Shown here in pieces: positions 20,226-31,799 of a stretch of DNA of 64,000 nt; the first letter of the stretch is position 1, and each line of letters starts with the position of its first letter. Origin of the DNA: Agapanthus africanus (Eukaryota > Streptophyta > Magnoliopsida > Asparagales > Amaryllidaceae); NCBI GenBank assembly GCA_030015575.1, contig CM057347.1, positions 510,263,176 to 510,327,175 of the forward strand, in the 5' to 3' direction. Below the pieces are notes generated by a model, which had not been told where the DNA came from, ran no database searches, and saw only the letters and a program-made list of their open reading frames with translations. The translations under genes were made by a program, and so were the position numbers.

Positions 20226-21514
20226 TATGCTATCTGGTTTGTTTTTATCATCGTATACATGCTTTAGTTCACTATTGCATGATGATAGAGCCTATAGGAT
20301 TCTGCTTGACAGCCAGCAGTATGATGGTGATCATATACGTGGGAGCTGGGGTCTATAAGCACATCCTTAAAGTGTCCCTAGTCGTGGGAGTTTCGAGACA
20401 AGGCATCGATACTCCAGAGTAAACTAGTGTATACAGTCGAGACCCCGACGAGGGGCGGTGGCCAGTCTCACAAACCACTGGTGTCAGTAGGATCACCTAG
20501 GATGTATACAGGTGCTCATTGGGTTATGAGTACACCGGACAGGACTCGCCGGGAACATGCTAGTTGGTATTATACATATCGTCAGATAGCAGTTCCCTGG
20601 TGACATGTGTACAGGTTAGTTTGTCGACCTGAGATCGTCATTTGTCTCATGTGAGTTCCCACTGTGCTTAGATTACTACCCTACCACGCTTAAAGGAGAC
20701 GTGCAAACAGGTTTTAGTTGGGTACAGTCACGAGCCACATGGAGGCAGTGAGCAGATCGTCGGGGATTCGTCTCTCCCGGTATTGGGGGTTGATGTCGCA
20801 CAGTGCACGGGTGGCCATCACTAGAAATCCTCGGCCAAGGTAGTGGAGAATTACTGATTTGAAACAGTAGTTTCTCAGGTGGTGATGGGCTTCATGCCGA
20901 CACGATTTATCGCGTTATTAGGGGTCTGACTTTATCCACCCCCTAAACTCGATATGCGATACTTTTTAGACGAACGGACCGGACTGTACGGATATTGTCA
21001 CTGTCAGGCTCAGTAGGGTTTATGGATGAGTTCGCTCGTCAGCTTCCCTTCCAATCAATACATAGGCAACCGTTACGTACAGCTCGTACCTCTGACGTGC
21101 TAGAGGTTATACCCAGTGCCGGTGTGTTGATGAGTCATTAGAGTCCCCTACAGACACTTTCCCAAGTTCGGGCGAAACGTTGTAGAGGCCATATGGTTTT
21201 TATGGCAGGGTTCGGAAAATGCACGTGCGTTTTCGAACGTGTCGTTTTTCGGGCAGATAATACTGGTCGGCTTTGGTTTAATCCGGATCCGAGTATTATG
21301 CTGTGTAGATATAATATTTTTGTCTCGGTTGCATTTGTATTCGGTCGTAATACAAATGCGGGTATGTTTATACTGATACGGGGTTATCCTGAAATTCGTT
21401 TCAGGATCACTTTTGGAAGTTGCCAGTTTCCAGTTTTCTATCAGCCGTATTTAAAATTCGGTTAAATGCGGATTTATCTTTTCTTCTTGGATGAGTCATG
21501 AGGGTGAGTCATGC

Positions 21515-21532
21515 TTCTAGAAGGTTCTAGAA
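21515..21532 (+). promoter_or_regulatory. Perfect four-module heat-shock element
   Basis: TTCtaGAAggTTCtaGAA has four alternating TTC/GAA modules at exact 5 bp spacing, the consensus bound by heat-shock factor trimers. It lies 165-182 bp upstream of the TATATAT at 21697. Confidence 0.65.
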
Positions 21533-21696
21533 GTGGTGATAAGGCTTATGACTCATTAGCTTGCATTTAATGTTTTGGTGAGGTGTTTTGATGATTCATT
21601 AGTGCATTAATGATAATGCAAGGTGGATAATGACTCATTCTCACTCATTCATTGTTATGGTCACCTCCCTCTCTCTCCTACACTCACCCCTCCTCC

Positions 21697-21703
21697 TATA
21701 TAT
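21697..21703 (+). promoter_or_regulatory. TATA box of the LTR-like promoter
   Basis: TATATAT is preceded by a pyrimidine-rich tract (CTCCCTCTCTCTCC and CCCCTCCTCC, 21665-21696), as is common in plant promoters. Confidence 0.5.
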
Positions 21704-22214
21704 GGCCGGCCACCCCTTGGTGGAAGAATATAGTTGTTGATTTGCAAAAAAGACTATGGTTTTGGTTCATGGAAATTAACATATTCATATCTCATTTTCA
21801 TATCGATCCAAAAGGCAACTTCATTAACCGTTCGTCCATAACCTTGGACGTAACGAGACAAAGTGTTCTACTTATTCTCTACATCAATCTTGGTCGTCTC
21901 TTTTAGCAAACTTGACGACCGAGTTGCCTCGGTTCAGAGGCGGGAGCCCGTTTAAAGATCCGTTGACGTGGTACCACCTGGACGACAAGACTGGAGATTC
22001 AGGAGATCGGAGTAGCCGCAACAAAGCGTGGGATGATGGTTGAAGACCGTAGGACTCGGATCGTTCGGTATAACATTTCTACCCACTTTGTAATTTATTA
22101 GTTTAGCTTTAATGGCAGATCCGGATTATAGTACGCGATATCGCCAGTTGTAAAAAGTTTTTGTTCCGCATTTGGCGTCTGTTAGACGGCCGGGGCGCTA
22201 CCGTGGACTTACAG

Positions 22215-23521
22215 TGTATTCAAAGAATCGGAAAGAGCACGCCGAGCACTTACGTATCGTCATGGAGAAATTATGACAACATCAGCTCTACGCCAAGTAC
22301 AGCAAGTGTGAATTTTGGATAGATCAAGTCGGATTTCTCGGACATATCGTTTCAGGCGAAGGAATCTCTACGGATCCTGCTAAGGTGTCAGCTGTCAGCG
22401 AGTGGCCGACACAAAAAATGGTGAAAGATATAAGAAGTTTCTTGAGCTTTGTATTATACTACCGACTATTCGTTGAATGATTCTCAAAGATCGCAACACC
22501 CTTGACCAAGCTCACACGTAAAGACGAAATATTCTTGTGGTCAGAAGCATGTGAAAAGGCTTTTGTAGAACTCAAGTCGAGATTAACCTCTGCTCCTATT
22601 CTCGTAATATCGGATCAATCTGGTGGATTCGTTGTTTATTGTGATGCGTCCGGTAAAGAATTAGGATGTGTTCTACACCAGCATGGAAAGGTTATGGCAT
22701 TTGCATCAAAACAACTAAAGGTTCATGAGCGCAACTATCCAACACATGATCTGGAATTAGCAGCCCAAGTTCACCTATACGAGAGTGAGGAAGACATTAG
22801 TCATTTTCGCACTCAAGATTTGGCGCCATTATCTTTTGGGAGAACGATTCAATGTATACACTGACCATTAAAGTCTTAACTATGTATTTACTCAGAAGGA
22901 ACTCAACATGCGGTAGAGAAGATGGTTAGAACTCATGGCGGACTTCGACATCAACTTACAATATCATCCTGAAAAGGTGAACGTAGTTCCTGATGCACTT
23001 TGTCGCCAGCCCTTAGCAATGAACCTCACCGCTCAGTGGAATCTACAGCAAGAACTGCATGGATTGAGGATTGAAGTAGTTGTGCCTGGTAACGTTTCAT
23101 ATTTGATAAACTTACAAGTTCAGTCCGTTCTTATAAATCAGATCAAGGCAGCTCAAGCAAATGATGCCAAGTTACAAAAGATCCAAGAACAAGTAAAAAG
23201 TGGACTACGAACTGACTTCATCATCTACGAAGATGGATCCTTGCGATATGGAAGTCGTTTATATGTACCGGTCGGCTCTGTTCGAGAAGAATTGATGAAA
23301 GAACCTCACAGCTCTCCGTATTTGGTACACCCCGGTGGTACGAAAATGTACAAGGATCTACGGCAATATTCCTGGTGGCATGGAATGAAGCGAGAAATAG
23401 TAAAGAGCGTAGCAAAGTGTTTGGTGTGTCAGCAAGTAAAGGCTGAACATCACAGAACCGCAGGTCTATTTCAGCTGTTACCAATCCCGGAATGGAAATG
23501 ATAGCACTTTACCATGGACTT
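22215..23521 (+). pseudogene. Decayed Ty3 chromovirus pol fragment (RT end, RNase H, integrase start)
   Basis: The reading begins at the end of the reverse transcriptase (VYSKNRKEHAEHL, about 22212), right after unrelated sequence. It runs through the RT connection ([17 protein letters not shown], about 22334), RNase H ([15 protein letters not shown], about 22630) and the integrase zinc domain ([16 protein letters not shown], about 23418). Stops and frameshifts are frequent, for example near 22275, 22480, 22860 and 22913, with TGA TAG at 23500. Similarity stops after the TMDL motif at about 23520, where integrase catalysis should begin. Gag, protease and most of RT and integrase are missing. 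It resembles E2 more than E3. Confidence 0.8.
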
Positions 23522-24189
23522 GCATCCTCCTCAGGTACGCACAGGGGTATTCGTTCAGGAGCCCGTGCCCCCTGCGGCCCTATCTGTATCTCCGTCCACT
23601 CCGATATTTTATGGAGAAGGCTTGTCTCCTCATATCCCTGTGGGTTATTCGGCACGCGACTTCTTGTCTCCTCATGCATTTGGACCCTCGTCGGTTTCGG
23701 GTTCACGAAAGAGGATGTCGGAATAAGAAGTCCACGGCATTCTTGAGGTAAGGATAGAGATCATCCGGAGCTTGAGGTCACAAGGGAAGAAAGTACCGTA
23801 TGTAAATTTGATAATTCTTGGTTTCAATACAATTTTCATATAATTATCGAGAATATTGTGTATTAATACTTGTCTATTAATAACACTATAGTACCTGCTC
23901 GATTTCCATGACTTTTCGGACGACGGCGGCGCTTGGTGAGCTCGAGATGGAGTGGAAAAGGGCAAAACGTGCGTGCATCGACAAATCACTCCATTTCGTA
24001 CATTGAATTTGTAATTGAATTGAATTGAGTTGAGTTGTGATTGTTTGTATATCAATCGTTGAATTTGTAATTGAATTGAATTGAATTAAGTTGTACTTAT
24101 TTGTAAATCAGTAATTGAATTAAATTTGTATCGAATGCTTGAAAACCATGCAAAACCTGCTCTTTCTTTCCCTTGTAACCAGCTTATTT
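23522..24189. other. Unclassified sequence between pol fragment and CACTA-like end
   Basis: A short Pro/Ser-rich open frame (23514-23726) begins within integrase sequence, so it is not a gene on its own. AT-rich DNA with GAATT-type low complexity follows (24003-24125). It may be the interior of the CACTA-like element that ends downstream. Confidence 0.35.
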
Positions 24190-24366
24190 CATCGGGAATT
24201 ATCTGACGAAATTTTGTCCAGAATGCTCGAATTTATTCCGTCAGATAACGTCCGACGAAATAAGATGCCCGACGAAATAAATTAGTTACCCGACGAAATA
24301 TGTTTATTTCGTAGTGATTTATTACGTCGGATATCAGCCGATAAAATTAGCTTATTTCGTCAGTGT
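24190..24366 (-). mobile_element. CACTA-like transposon terminus
   Basis: Read on the minus strand, the end is CACTACGAAATAA (from 24317) or CACTGACGAAATAAG (from 24366). Repeats of TTATTTCGTCGGG-like units follow (24240-24345). This is the architecture of CACTA (En/Spm) ends: a short terminal CACTA/G motif and subterminal repeats. The partner end and a transposase were not found. Confidence 0.5.
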
Positions 24367-24440
24367 CATGCATGCTTCATGAAATTTACTTGCAATATGC
24401 ATGTCACCATATAGTAAGGAACATCTAGCTAGCATCACAT

Positions 24441-24562
24441 CAAAACTCCAAGTTGGGCTGCAAGTAGAGCATGCATTATATTTGGTCATTCTTAAGAGCC
24501 ACAAAACTCCAAGTTGGGCTGCAAGTAGAGCATGCATTATATTTGGTCATTCTTAAGAGCCA
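24441..24562. repeat. 61 bp tandem duplication
   Basis: CAAAACTCCAAGTTGGGCTG... is repeated at 24441 and 24502 with essentially no differences, implying a recent duplication. Confidence 0.9.
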
Positions 24563-26434
24563 GCCATGGTTCAGCGACAGCAATTTTTTCTTCAAATTTG
24601 GGTAGCACACAAATTTTAGTGGTCCTTGGTTTCTCAAGTTTATTGGTCTAAACATGTTTTGCTGAATTTCTAGTAAAAGGCACCAAACTATTATAAATAA
24701 TACAGCTGCAGACTACCATAGCTAATCGGCTATGGTTGCCAATTATAAAGATGGGTCCCGCTCTTTAGCAAGGTTTGGCCAATCTGACCTGCGTTATTGG
24801 ACGAAGGAATAGCAATCTACTAATATGAGAAGTTTGTGAGTTTACAATGACGTGGATGAACTTTCAAACCCTAATTCCACATAAATAGACAAAAGATGGC
24901 TGCTTTATTTCTTAAAGAGATCACAAAATTCCATATCGAAACCCTAAACCAGACAAGCTATATACAGTTTTCAGATATTTGTAACTCAAGTAAAGTCCTT
25001 CAGGATACTAGCGCCACAAATAAGGCACGAACGTTGGTATTCTGCCTTTGTACCTTTGTACCGTGAGATTTGGGTTCAACTATCCTACGGGTTGGGCCAT
25101 ATATCAATCCACGGCGTCGGTTCCTTTTCAGGCTCGACATCAAACAAAGCTCTGGTAGATCTTCATGTGCTCGACCTCGGAGCTCAGTAAAACTTGGCAA
25201 GTAGAGCAATAGGGCCCAATCAGAAGAAAAAAAGACAGACACATAACAAGGCATGTGTCATTCACAAAATAAAATATTATGTTGCATAAATTATATATTT
25301 TTACAATGCCCATGTCCAAATTTCTAATATAATACTGATTTTATTTAGCACAAATAAGTAAGTGGATTTTCGTAATTACCTCCACCCCTCCCCTTTCGCG
25401 CTCGCCAGCGGTCTCTGTATAACTTTAAAGTTGTACTTTGTAACTTTAATTTCTTACTTCATATTTTTAATGAAATATTTTATCTAGTTAGGATCATGCA
25501 TATCCTATTAGTATTGCTAAAAGAAAGATTTAATTTTGTATTGAAAGCTCAATTATAACGCGCTACCTATACATAACAGCTAGCCAAGATATATGCATAT
25601 CCTGAATATTAATTCCTAATCTTCATGCGGACTATTTTGCTTCTCCACTTTACCCATGACGATATCAAATATGTTGGTGTCCCTGTATTCTTCTTCATAT
25701 GCGTCTTTTATTAGCCCATGTAAACGGAACAAATGAACATTTTATAAAAATATATTCAGCATATACTCTGATTCTTTGTCATGCAAAATAGATAAAGCCT
25801 CTTTTCCAAATCCTTTAGAGAATGATGGCTTTGGGTCCTAAAGAATTGGCCTCCACATATTATGATTGGTATTTTCCACATTTGTTCTTCTTTCGACTTA
25901 GGTGGTATTTGCAAAATAATGGAGTTTCTTTTCAATTATTTCTATATTTTCTTTTCTTCCAACGACTTTAGGGCCAGAAATTAAATAGATTGTAGAGTGA
26001 AGTTTATCAGATATGTATTTTATTATTTGGCTTATTTTTGTACTTGATTTCTGATATTTACAAATATACCCTTTAGAACTATTTTTAATAGAAGTTGACA
26101 ATAAATTCTATATCTCGAAATAGAACATATCTCTACGGTTAATACTAGGATGGATATGTGGCACTCTACATTTAATTCAAATTAATATTCAGAAAGACGA
26201 GAGAAATATATTATTTAGAATCGATAACTAAAAAAGCATAAAAATAGTTCTAAACAAAAAACATCTAAAGAAGTTATAATGGTTATGAAAACCTCAATGG
26301 TTAAAACAAATTGGAAATCTATGTCCACAAAACAGACTAGAAAAAAATTATGACTGACTTCTAAAATCTACAGAAATCTTTTTAAGTTAAGAAATTAATA
26401 CAACACAAATTAAAAAAGAAATCCCGTTTTATTA
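24563..26434. other. AT-rich intergenic DNA, no gene recognised
   Basis: Only short open frames occur here (the longest is 84 codons on the minus strand, 25254-25000), with no domain or splice pattern I recognise. Confidence 0.6.
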
Positions 26435-26545
26435 ATCTTATTGACTAAATCACCTGCTTTGCACATGCCAAAAAAATAAATAAATCCCAAATTTTCTTTT
26501 ATCTTATTGACTAAGTCGCCTGCTTTGCACATGCCAAACAAAAAA
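26435..26545. repeat. ~66 bp tandem duplication
   Basis: ATCTTATTGACTAA followed by CACCTGCTTTGCACATGCC starts at 26435 and again at 26501 with a few substitutions. Confidence 0.7.
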
Positions 26546-26744
26546 TAGCAATGAAATGATTAGAAAATATAAGGCCATATACGGAAAGATTTCGATAATG
26601 TAAAAAGCCCAGAAAAACGCCCAATATATGGATTGCTTGCAAATTTTAAGTAAGGGTCCATAATGAAGTCACATATAAGAGTCCATGTCAAAGTCCTATT
26701 CATGCATTGGGTCCATTAGATTTCAGGGCCTTATGTGAGACTTA

Positions 26745-27575
26745 AAAAGTTGCCCATTAAATATGGGTAACCCCGCTCTTGTTTGGCATAAAAGCGATAA
26801 ATGATCGTTTAAAAATCTCCACTTTGCACTCTTAACTGCCGTCAAGTTTTCGAACCAAAAATCACACAACTTGATCGAAGTTCCCCTACAGAAGGGAAAA
26901 AGAAAAAACAGCACTCTTTCCCTCCACACAGCCTATTCCTACGCCACCATGACCATCAACCCAGCTTCGGCGAGACCGACCGCCTCTGGCGAGCCGAACA
27001 CAACTCCGGCTAAAATAATGCCCCCATTTCTTCTCCAGAACTGAAAATGGGATTGACTAGGATTTTTGATGTAGGGTTTCAATAATGAATCCTATTTGGG
27101 CTGTAATTGAAATCTTCATTGAAGCCCTGTTCAGAACCTAAACCATATCCCCAATTCAAACTCTAAATGGGACGGTGGGATGGTGTGGAGTTAATTTTGG
27201 AGATTAGGGTTTTTTGTCTTTAGGTAGAGATGGAGATGATGATGATGATGATGATCTTGCAAGGAAGAATAAGATTAAGATGATGATCATATGGATGTTG
27301 ATCTTGATTCGGCTAGATAGGTGGAATCAGGGACGTCTGATTGGTGGCGCTGCGCTGGATAAGGATCGAAGGAGGCAGGAAAAGGGACAAAATTTTCATT
27401 ATTTTCTTTTTTTCAAAGGTATTTTTATTCAGTCACAACACTTTTGAATGAAAAAACTTAACGGTAGTTAAGTGAGGAGGGCAAAATGCAAGTTTTAAAA
27501 CTTAGGAGGGGTTTTCTCGATTTTCGGCCAAACGTGAAGGGGTTTCCCGCAATGGAGCATCCCCCCACCTAATTT
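26745..27575. mobile_element. Short non-autonomous element with imperfect inverted ends
   Basis: The left end (about 26750-26860) and the reverse complement of the right end (about 27440-27575) share blocks in order: AACCCC, GTTTGGC, AAAA, a TTTGC-CTC block, CTTAACT-CCGT-AAG and TTTT. This gives roughly 110-130 bp imperfect inverted repeats around an 0.8 kb element. The interior has a GAT microsatellite (27232-27254). Exact ends and a target duplication are not clear. Confidence 0.4.
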
Positions 27576-27959
27576 CCCTTTTCAAAAATAGCCAGAATGG
27601 AAAAGGCGGCAAAAAAAGATAAATACACACTTGAAATACAAATGGATTACTTAGTTATTGTTACTTAATTTTGGGAAAATATTGAAATTTCAAGGCATAA
27701 TTACCATCTAGCAGGAAGCTCCTAATGACTCGAAAATATCGAAATGAAAACATACCCAGCTCCACCTTCTCCTGCATGACTTTATTCCAAAGGGTATGCG
27801 AATTCTTTTGTGATCATAAGAAATTGCTGGGAAAAAATACAAGATTACTTGTCTTTTCCATTTTTGCTTTCCCCTGTAAATTATTTGTAATATACAAGAG
27901 GTAAATCCCGCGGATAAGTGCGTTTTTAGCATGATCATGTGCTAAATTTATATTTAGTC

Positions 27960-28738
27960 AAAAATCTCGAGAAAGGTGATGACAATGTGAGTGAAATTTT
28001 ATGGCATTTGTTTGGAACAAACAAATTCCATGATATTCATCTGAAAAATGGTGAAAGTTCATGTTTTTTATTTGTAACAAACAAAGTTGATGGTATTTAA
28101 CTGAAAACGGTGGAAATTTATGGTGTTGATTTGTGTAAACAAAGCCTATGGTATTTATGTAAAAATCGGTGACAGTTCAGTGGTTTTTTTATACAAACAA
28201 AGTCCATATTATTTATCTGGAAAAAGGTTAAGGTTTGGTGTTTTTTCATAAACATAGTCGATGGTAGTTATCTAAAAAGGGGTAAACATTCAAGTTGTTT
28301 GTTTGTACAAACAAAGTCAAAAATAATTATCTGAAAATTTATGAAAATTCACTGTGTTTATTAACAGATAAAGTCCATGGTATTTATCTGGAAAACCATG
28401 AAAGTTCACGGTATTTTTTTCTAATAGACAAAGTCCATGGCATTTATATGAAAAAAATTATGAAAGTTCACGGTGATTTGTTCTAACAGTTAAGTCCTTG
28501 ATATTTAGTTCAAAATGTGAAAGTTCATGGTATCTATTTGTCATAGACAAAGTACATGGTATTTACCTCAAAACTCGAATGTTCATTGTATCTATTTATA
28601 ACGGAGAAAGTCCATGGTATTTATCTGCAAAACGTCGAAAGAAGCCCATGGTACTTTTCTGAAAAGCGCTGAAGTGTAATGTTATTTATTTTTAATGGAC
28701 AAAACCTATTTTATTTATCTAAAAACGTTGAAATTTAA
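27960..28738. repeat. ~60 bp degenerate minisatellite, left part
   Basis: The recurring core is GACAAAGTCCATGGTATTTAT followed by CTGAAAA and TGAAAGTTCATGGT, with ~60 bp spacing (for example 28369 and 28430). The array is split by the E2 insertion and resumes at 57121. Its flanks 27576-27959 hold no recognised gene. Confidence 0.75.
28734..28738. repeat. Left target duplication of E2 (TTTAA)
   Basis: TTTAA directly precedes the LTR start TGTCACACC and is matched by TTTAA at 57116-57120. Confidence 0.85.
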
Positions 28739-31725
28739 TGTCACACCCCGTTTCTCAAAATACGGAAAACAAGAGATGACTAGGCCAGCCATGATCCTAC
28801 GGTTAAGGAATAATCCCGCCGTAGTCACACTTCGGGTTCTAGCATTACATGGTAATCAGTAAACAAAGCACATACGTAAAGGAAATACATCACTAAATTA
28901 TTACATCAACGTTCATTATTCACAATTTACAAGAAAACAAGAAAAAGACTAACCAAGTTCGAATATAAGGTCTCTTTAGGGAAAGCAGTAAAAGTGAAGG
29001 AGGTACTCCCGGCTAAATCTCCGCAAGCTCGAAGGGTAAGTCTGACTCCTGCGCTGGTTCTTCCTCGAGATCTGAGCATGCATACTCAGGTCGTCAGAGC
29101 GACGTAATAGCAATATTATAATAGTGACATGAAACGAGCAAAGAAGGTCATGACAGTGGAAGTAAAAAGCAGGTAATCAATATGTCACTAACTGATGCAA
29201 AGTATGATCTGTGTCCCTATCAGTCTCTAAGTCATCTTTGAAATCGAGTGGAAATGAGGATCATGTTTAACGAGGGTCTCGTACATACCCGAGACTACGG
29301 CCCGCTATCGTCCGGGATATAACCTTGTCAGCCGGACCGTTAGGCCCAACCTAATATATATAAGAGTCGATGTTTGAATGATTATCCTCTAAATCACTGT
29401 CCTCGCTAAATACGATACTCTTTCCATTTCAATTTCCCCTTTTTCCCTAAATTTACACTATTTATGAGTATGGTCTAGTCGTGTACAAGTATGCATCAAT
29501 AACACGGTTTTGTCACTGTTCACTGTATTATTAACTGTCACGAATTATTCACTTTTTCATTGGCATACTTGACACTCCTAAACCAATACCATTCACGCAC
29601 GACAATGCATTGTACACTCGAAAATAACGCGCACTATCACTATGTGTATGGCAATCGGGTAAGATATGTGCAGTTAACAAGTCATGTGTAATATAAACTA
29701 TTATACACCTTATGAGCTTATAAAAATTGCAGTAAATCATACGTTCAAAATCCAGTAAAATGATACAAAGGAGGTAGCCAGTAAACTTAGTCGGCAGTTC
29801 AGCAAAATTTAATTCAGTGCAATCGGATTTCGGGTTTGCAAGTTACAGCCGTTTCTTTTTAAGTGTTCGATGCAGGAAATTCAGTTTCTGAACTGAACGT
29901 CCATTTCGCGACACAATTTTCACCCTATTGGGATCAGAATTTAGCGACGCTATAGTTGAACGAAATTTAGGTTTTTCAATAGGGTTTCCAACGCACCAGA
30001 CAGATTCTAAATCGCATCTCTATGTCAGAAGTTATGTATTGTACAACAATAGGGTATCACTTCTGTTTCTGTTTGGGACTGCTATACGCCCTGTTCATTT
30101 AAATTACAGTTTAAATAGTAAACGACGGTAAAAAGGGGTGAAATCACTTTCATTATTTAGCTAACTGTTTCATCTTCACTATAGTGTAGGGTTCCACAGT
30201 ACAACATGTTCAAGCAGTAGAGGGTAAGCATTACAAGATGGAAATCAACAGTCAGAGCTGCTCTGGACTGCAGTCCAGAGCTGCTCTCCGAACCAGATTC
30301 CGTCATCTTTTCAGTATAGAAACAATTTAAAACTTTTATGGGGTTCTAGGTCGTCGAGTTTTCTTCGATTTGAGCCCTCGAACGCATCGTTCCAATTTGT
30401 AAACAATTAATTATGATTTTTACAAGTTTCGGATGCGGGAAATTTTCAGTTTTAACGGGTGTAATTGGGGATGATCGTTCACGTCAGTAACGATTATATT
30501 TTTCAGCCAAGTTTTAACACAATGTTCATTACCACACGGGCCAGCTTATATGATCAATTTCCGTCAGTTTAATGGAAGGTTTTCGTTCGGGTTCTGTGTC
30601 GAACACATACACTATATTAAGCCACACGAAGCGTTTACACGGAATTTAACGGTATTTCTAATTTTAATAGTACAATTAGCATGAAGTAAGTAGGTAACTT
30701 GCCTGGAGACGCGTTGATGACGCACGGCAGCGGCAACAGCACGAACGCGCAACGAGCGGCATGGTTAGGGTTCACGGCCTCGGCTCGAGTTTGGGTTCGT
30801 CGTCGGAGTTGCTCGAGGGATGGCTCTGTTGGCGTCGAGTGGCTGCAACGTCGAAACTCAGGTGAACGGCGGTGGATGGCGGTCGCGGTGGTCGGCGGAG
30901 GTAGCTCCAGCGATGGGTGCAGCGATAGTGAGGTTGCAGCAAAGGGTGTGCAGGGGGAGGCTCGGTGGCGAGGAGGGGTTCTGGGTAGTGGGTGAAGAGG
31001 GGCGAAGGTGGTGCGATGGGAGCGGGTGATCGGCAGCGGCGAGAGGGTGTGCAGGGGAGGCTCGGCGAGTAGTTTAGGTTCCGGCACGGTGGTGGGTTGA
31101 AGATGGATGGGTTTAGGATGATAGGTAGAGAGAGGAGATGGGTTTAGTGGAAGGAGGTGACTGAGGTGGTCGTCGTCGTCGTGGTTCAGCGGGTTGTATG
31201 GATGAAACATGGTGTTTTTTTTTGGAGAGAGGAGAGGAGGGAGAACGAGAGTGATGAGGGAGAGAGTTAGAGAGACGAGGAGGGGTTGAGGAGCTTGTGA
31301 GCGCGCGCGCGATCGTGGGTTGGGGTCGTGGGTCGTAGGGCAACGAAGACGGGGCGTCGGCGAGGCGACGTGGGCACGTTAGGAAACGAGCGGGAAAGAG
31401 AAAATGAAGTGGGGAAGAAAGGTTAACGGGTCGGGTCGGACGCGGGTTTGGGCGCGGACTTGGAGTTGGGCCGGGAAGTGTGTAGGGATTTAATTATTTA
31501 TTTAGTTTTTCTTTGTTTTCTTTGGGCTGGGCTTTAGGGAATTGGATTTATTTATTTAATTCAAATTTTGTCTCGGGCTTTATTTGTTTAGGAAAAAAAA
31601 TCAAGTATTAAAAAAAACTAAGCAACCATTTTCATACAAAAAAAATACGACGAAAAGAATAGGAAAACATTCGGGAGACTAGGAAAAATATAGAAATATT
31701 TTATTGATGGAAACAGGAATTTACA
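28739..31725 (-). repeat. E2 3' LTR
   Basis: In element sense it begins TGTAAATTCC at 31725 and ends GGGGTGTGACA at 28739. It has no gene; the Pro/Ser-rich open frame 31210-30635 is low-complexity LTR sequence. The segment around 29080-29110 and the ACTTGCCTGGAGACG motif (about 30697) recur in the right LTR and in the solo LTR at 33762-37354. Confidence 0.9.
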
Positions 31726-31738
31726 TCATACCCCCTTA
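31726..31738 (-). promoter_or_regulatory. E2 polypurine tract
   Basis: The minus strand reads GTAAGGGGGTATGA directly before the LTR start TGTAAATT. Confidence 0.75.
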
Positions 31739-31799
31739 CAAAAAATTTCGTCCTCGAAATTTAAAAAGAGACAACGAAACAACAATACTAAACAAAGAA

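Larger units (their letters stand above)
20226..22214 (+). other. LTR-like unclassified region with a promoter
   Basis: Sequence unlike E1 begins abruptly at 20226. I see no credible gene. The part from 21490 to 21760 looks like a promoter: TGAGTCA boxes, a perfect heat-shock element, CT-rich tracts and TATATAT at 21697-21703. The part 21900-22214 resembles leader or LTR-end sequence and runs straight into a Ty3 pol fragment. I infer a decayed LTR, but no boundaries or target duplication are visible. Confidence 0.4.

Noticed and set aside
23514-23726. Pro/Ser-rich frame starting MDLHPPQV
   Set aside because: Its first residues are the end of the decayed integrase block (TMDL); the rest matches nothing I recognise.
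24352-24537. 61-codon minus-strand frame
   Set aside because: It is generated by the 61 bp tandem duplication.
25000-25254. 84-codon minus-strand frame in intergenic DNA
   Set aside because: No recognisable domain, no supporting neighbours and no splice pattern.
30635-31210. 191-codon Pro/Ser/His-rich minus-strand frame in the E2 LTR
   Set aside because: It is low-complexity LTR sequence. The right LTR copy does not keep the same frame, and no domain is visible.
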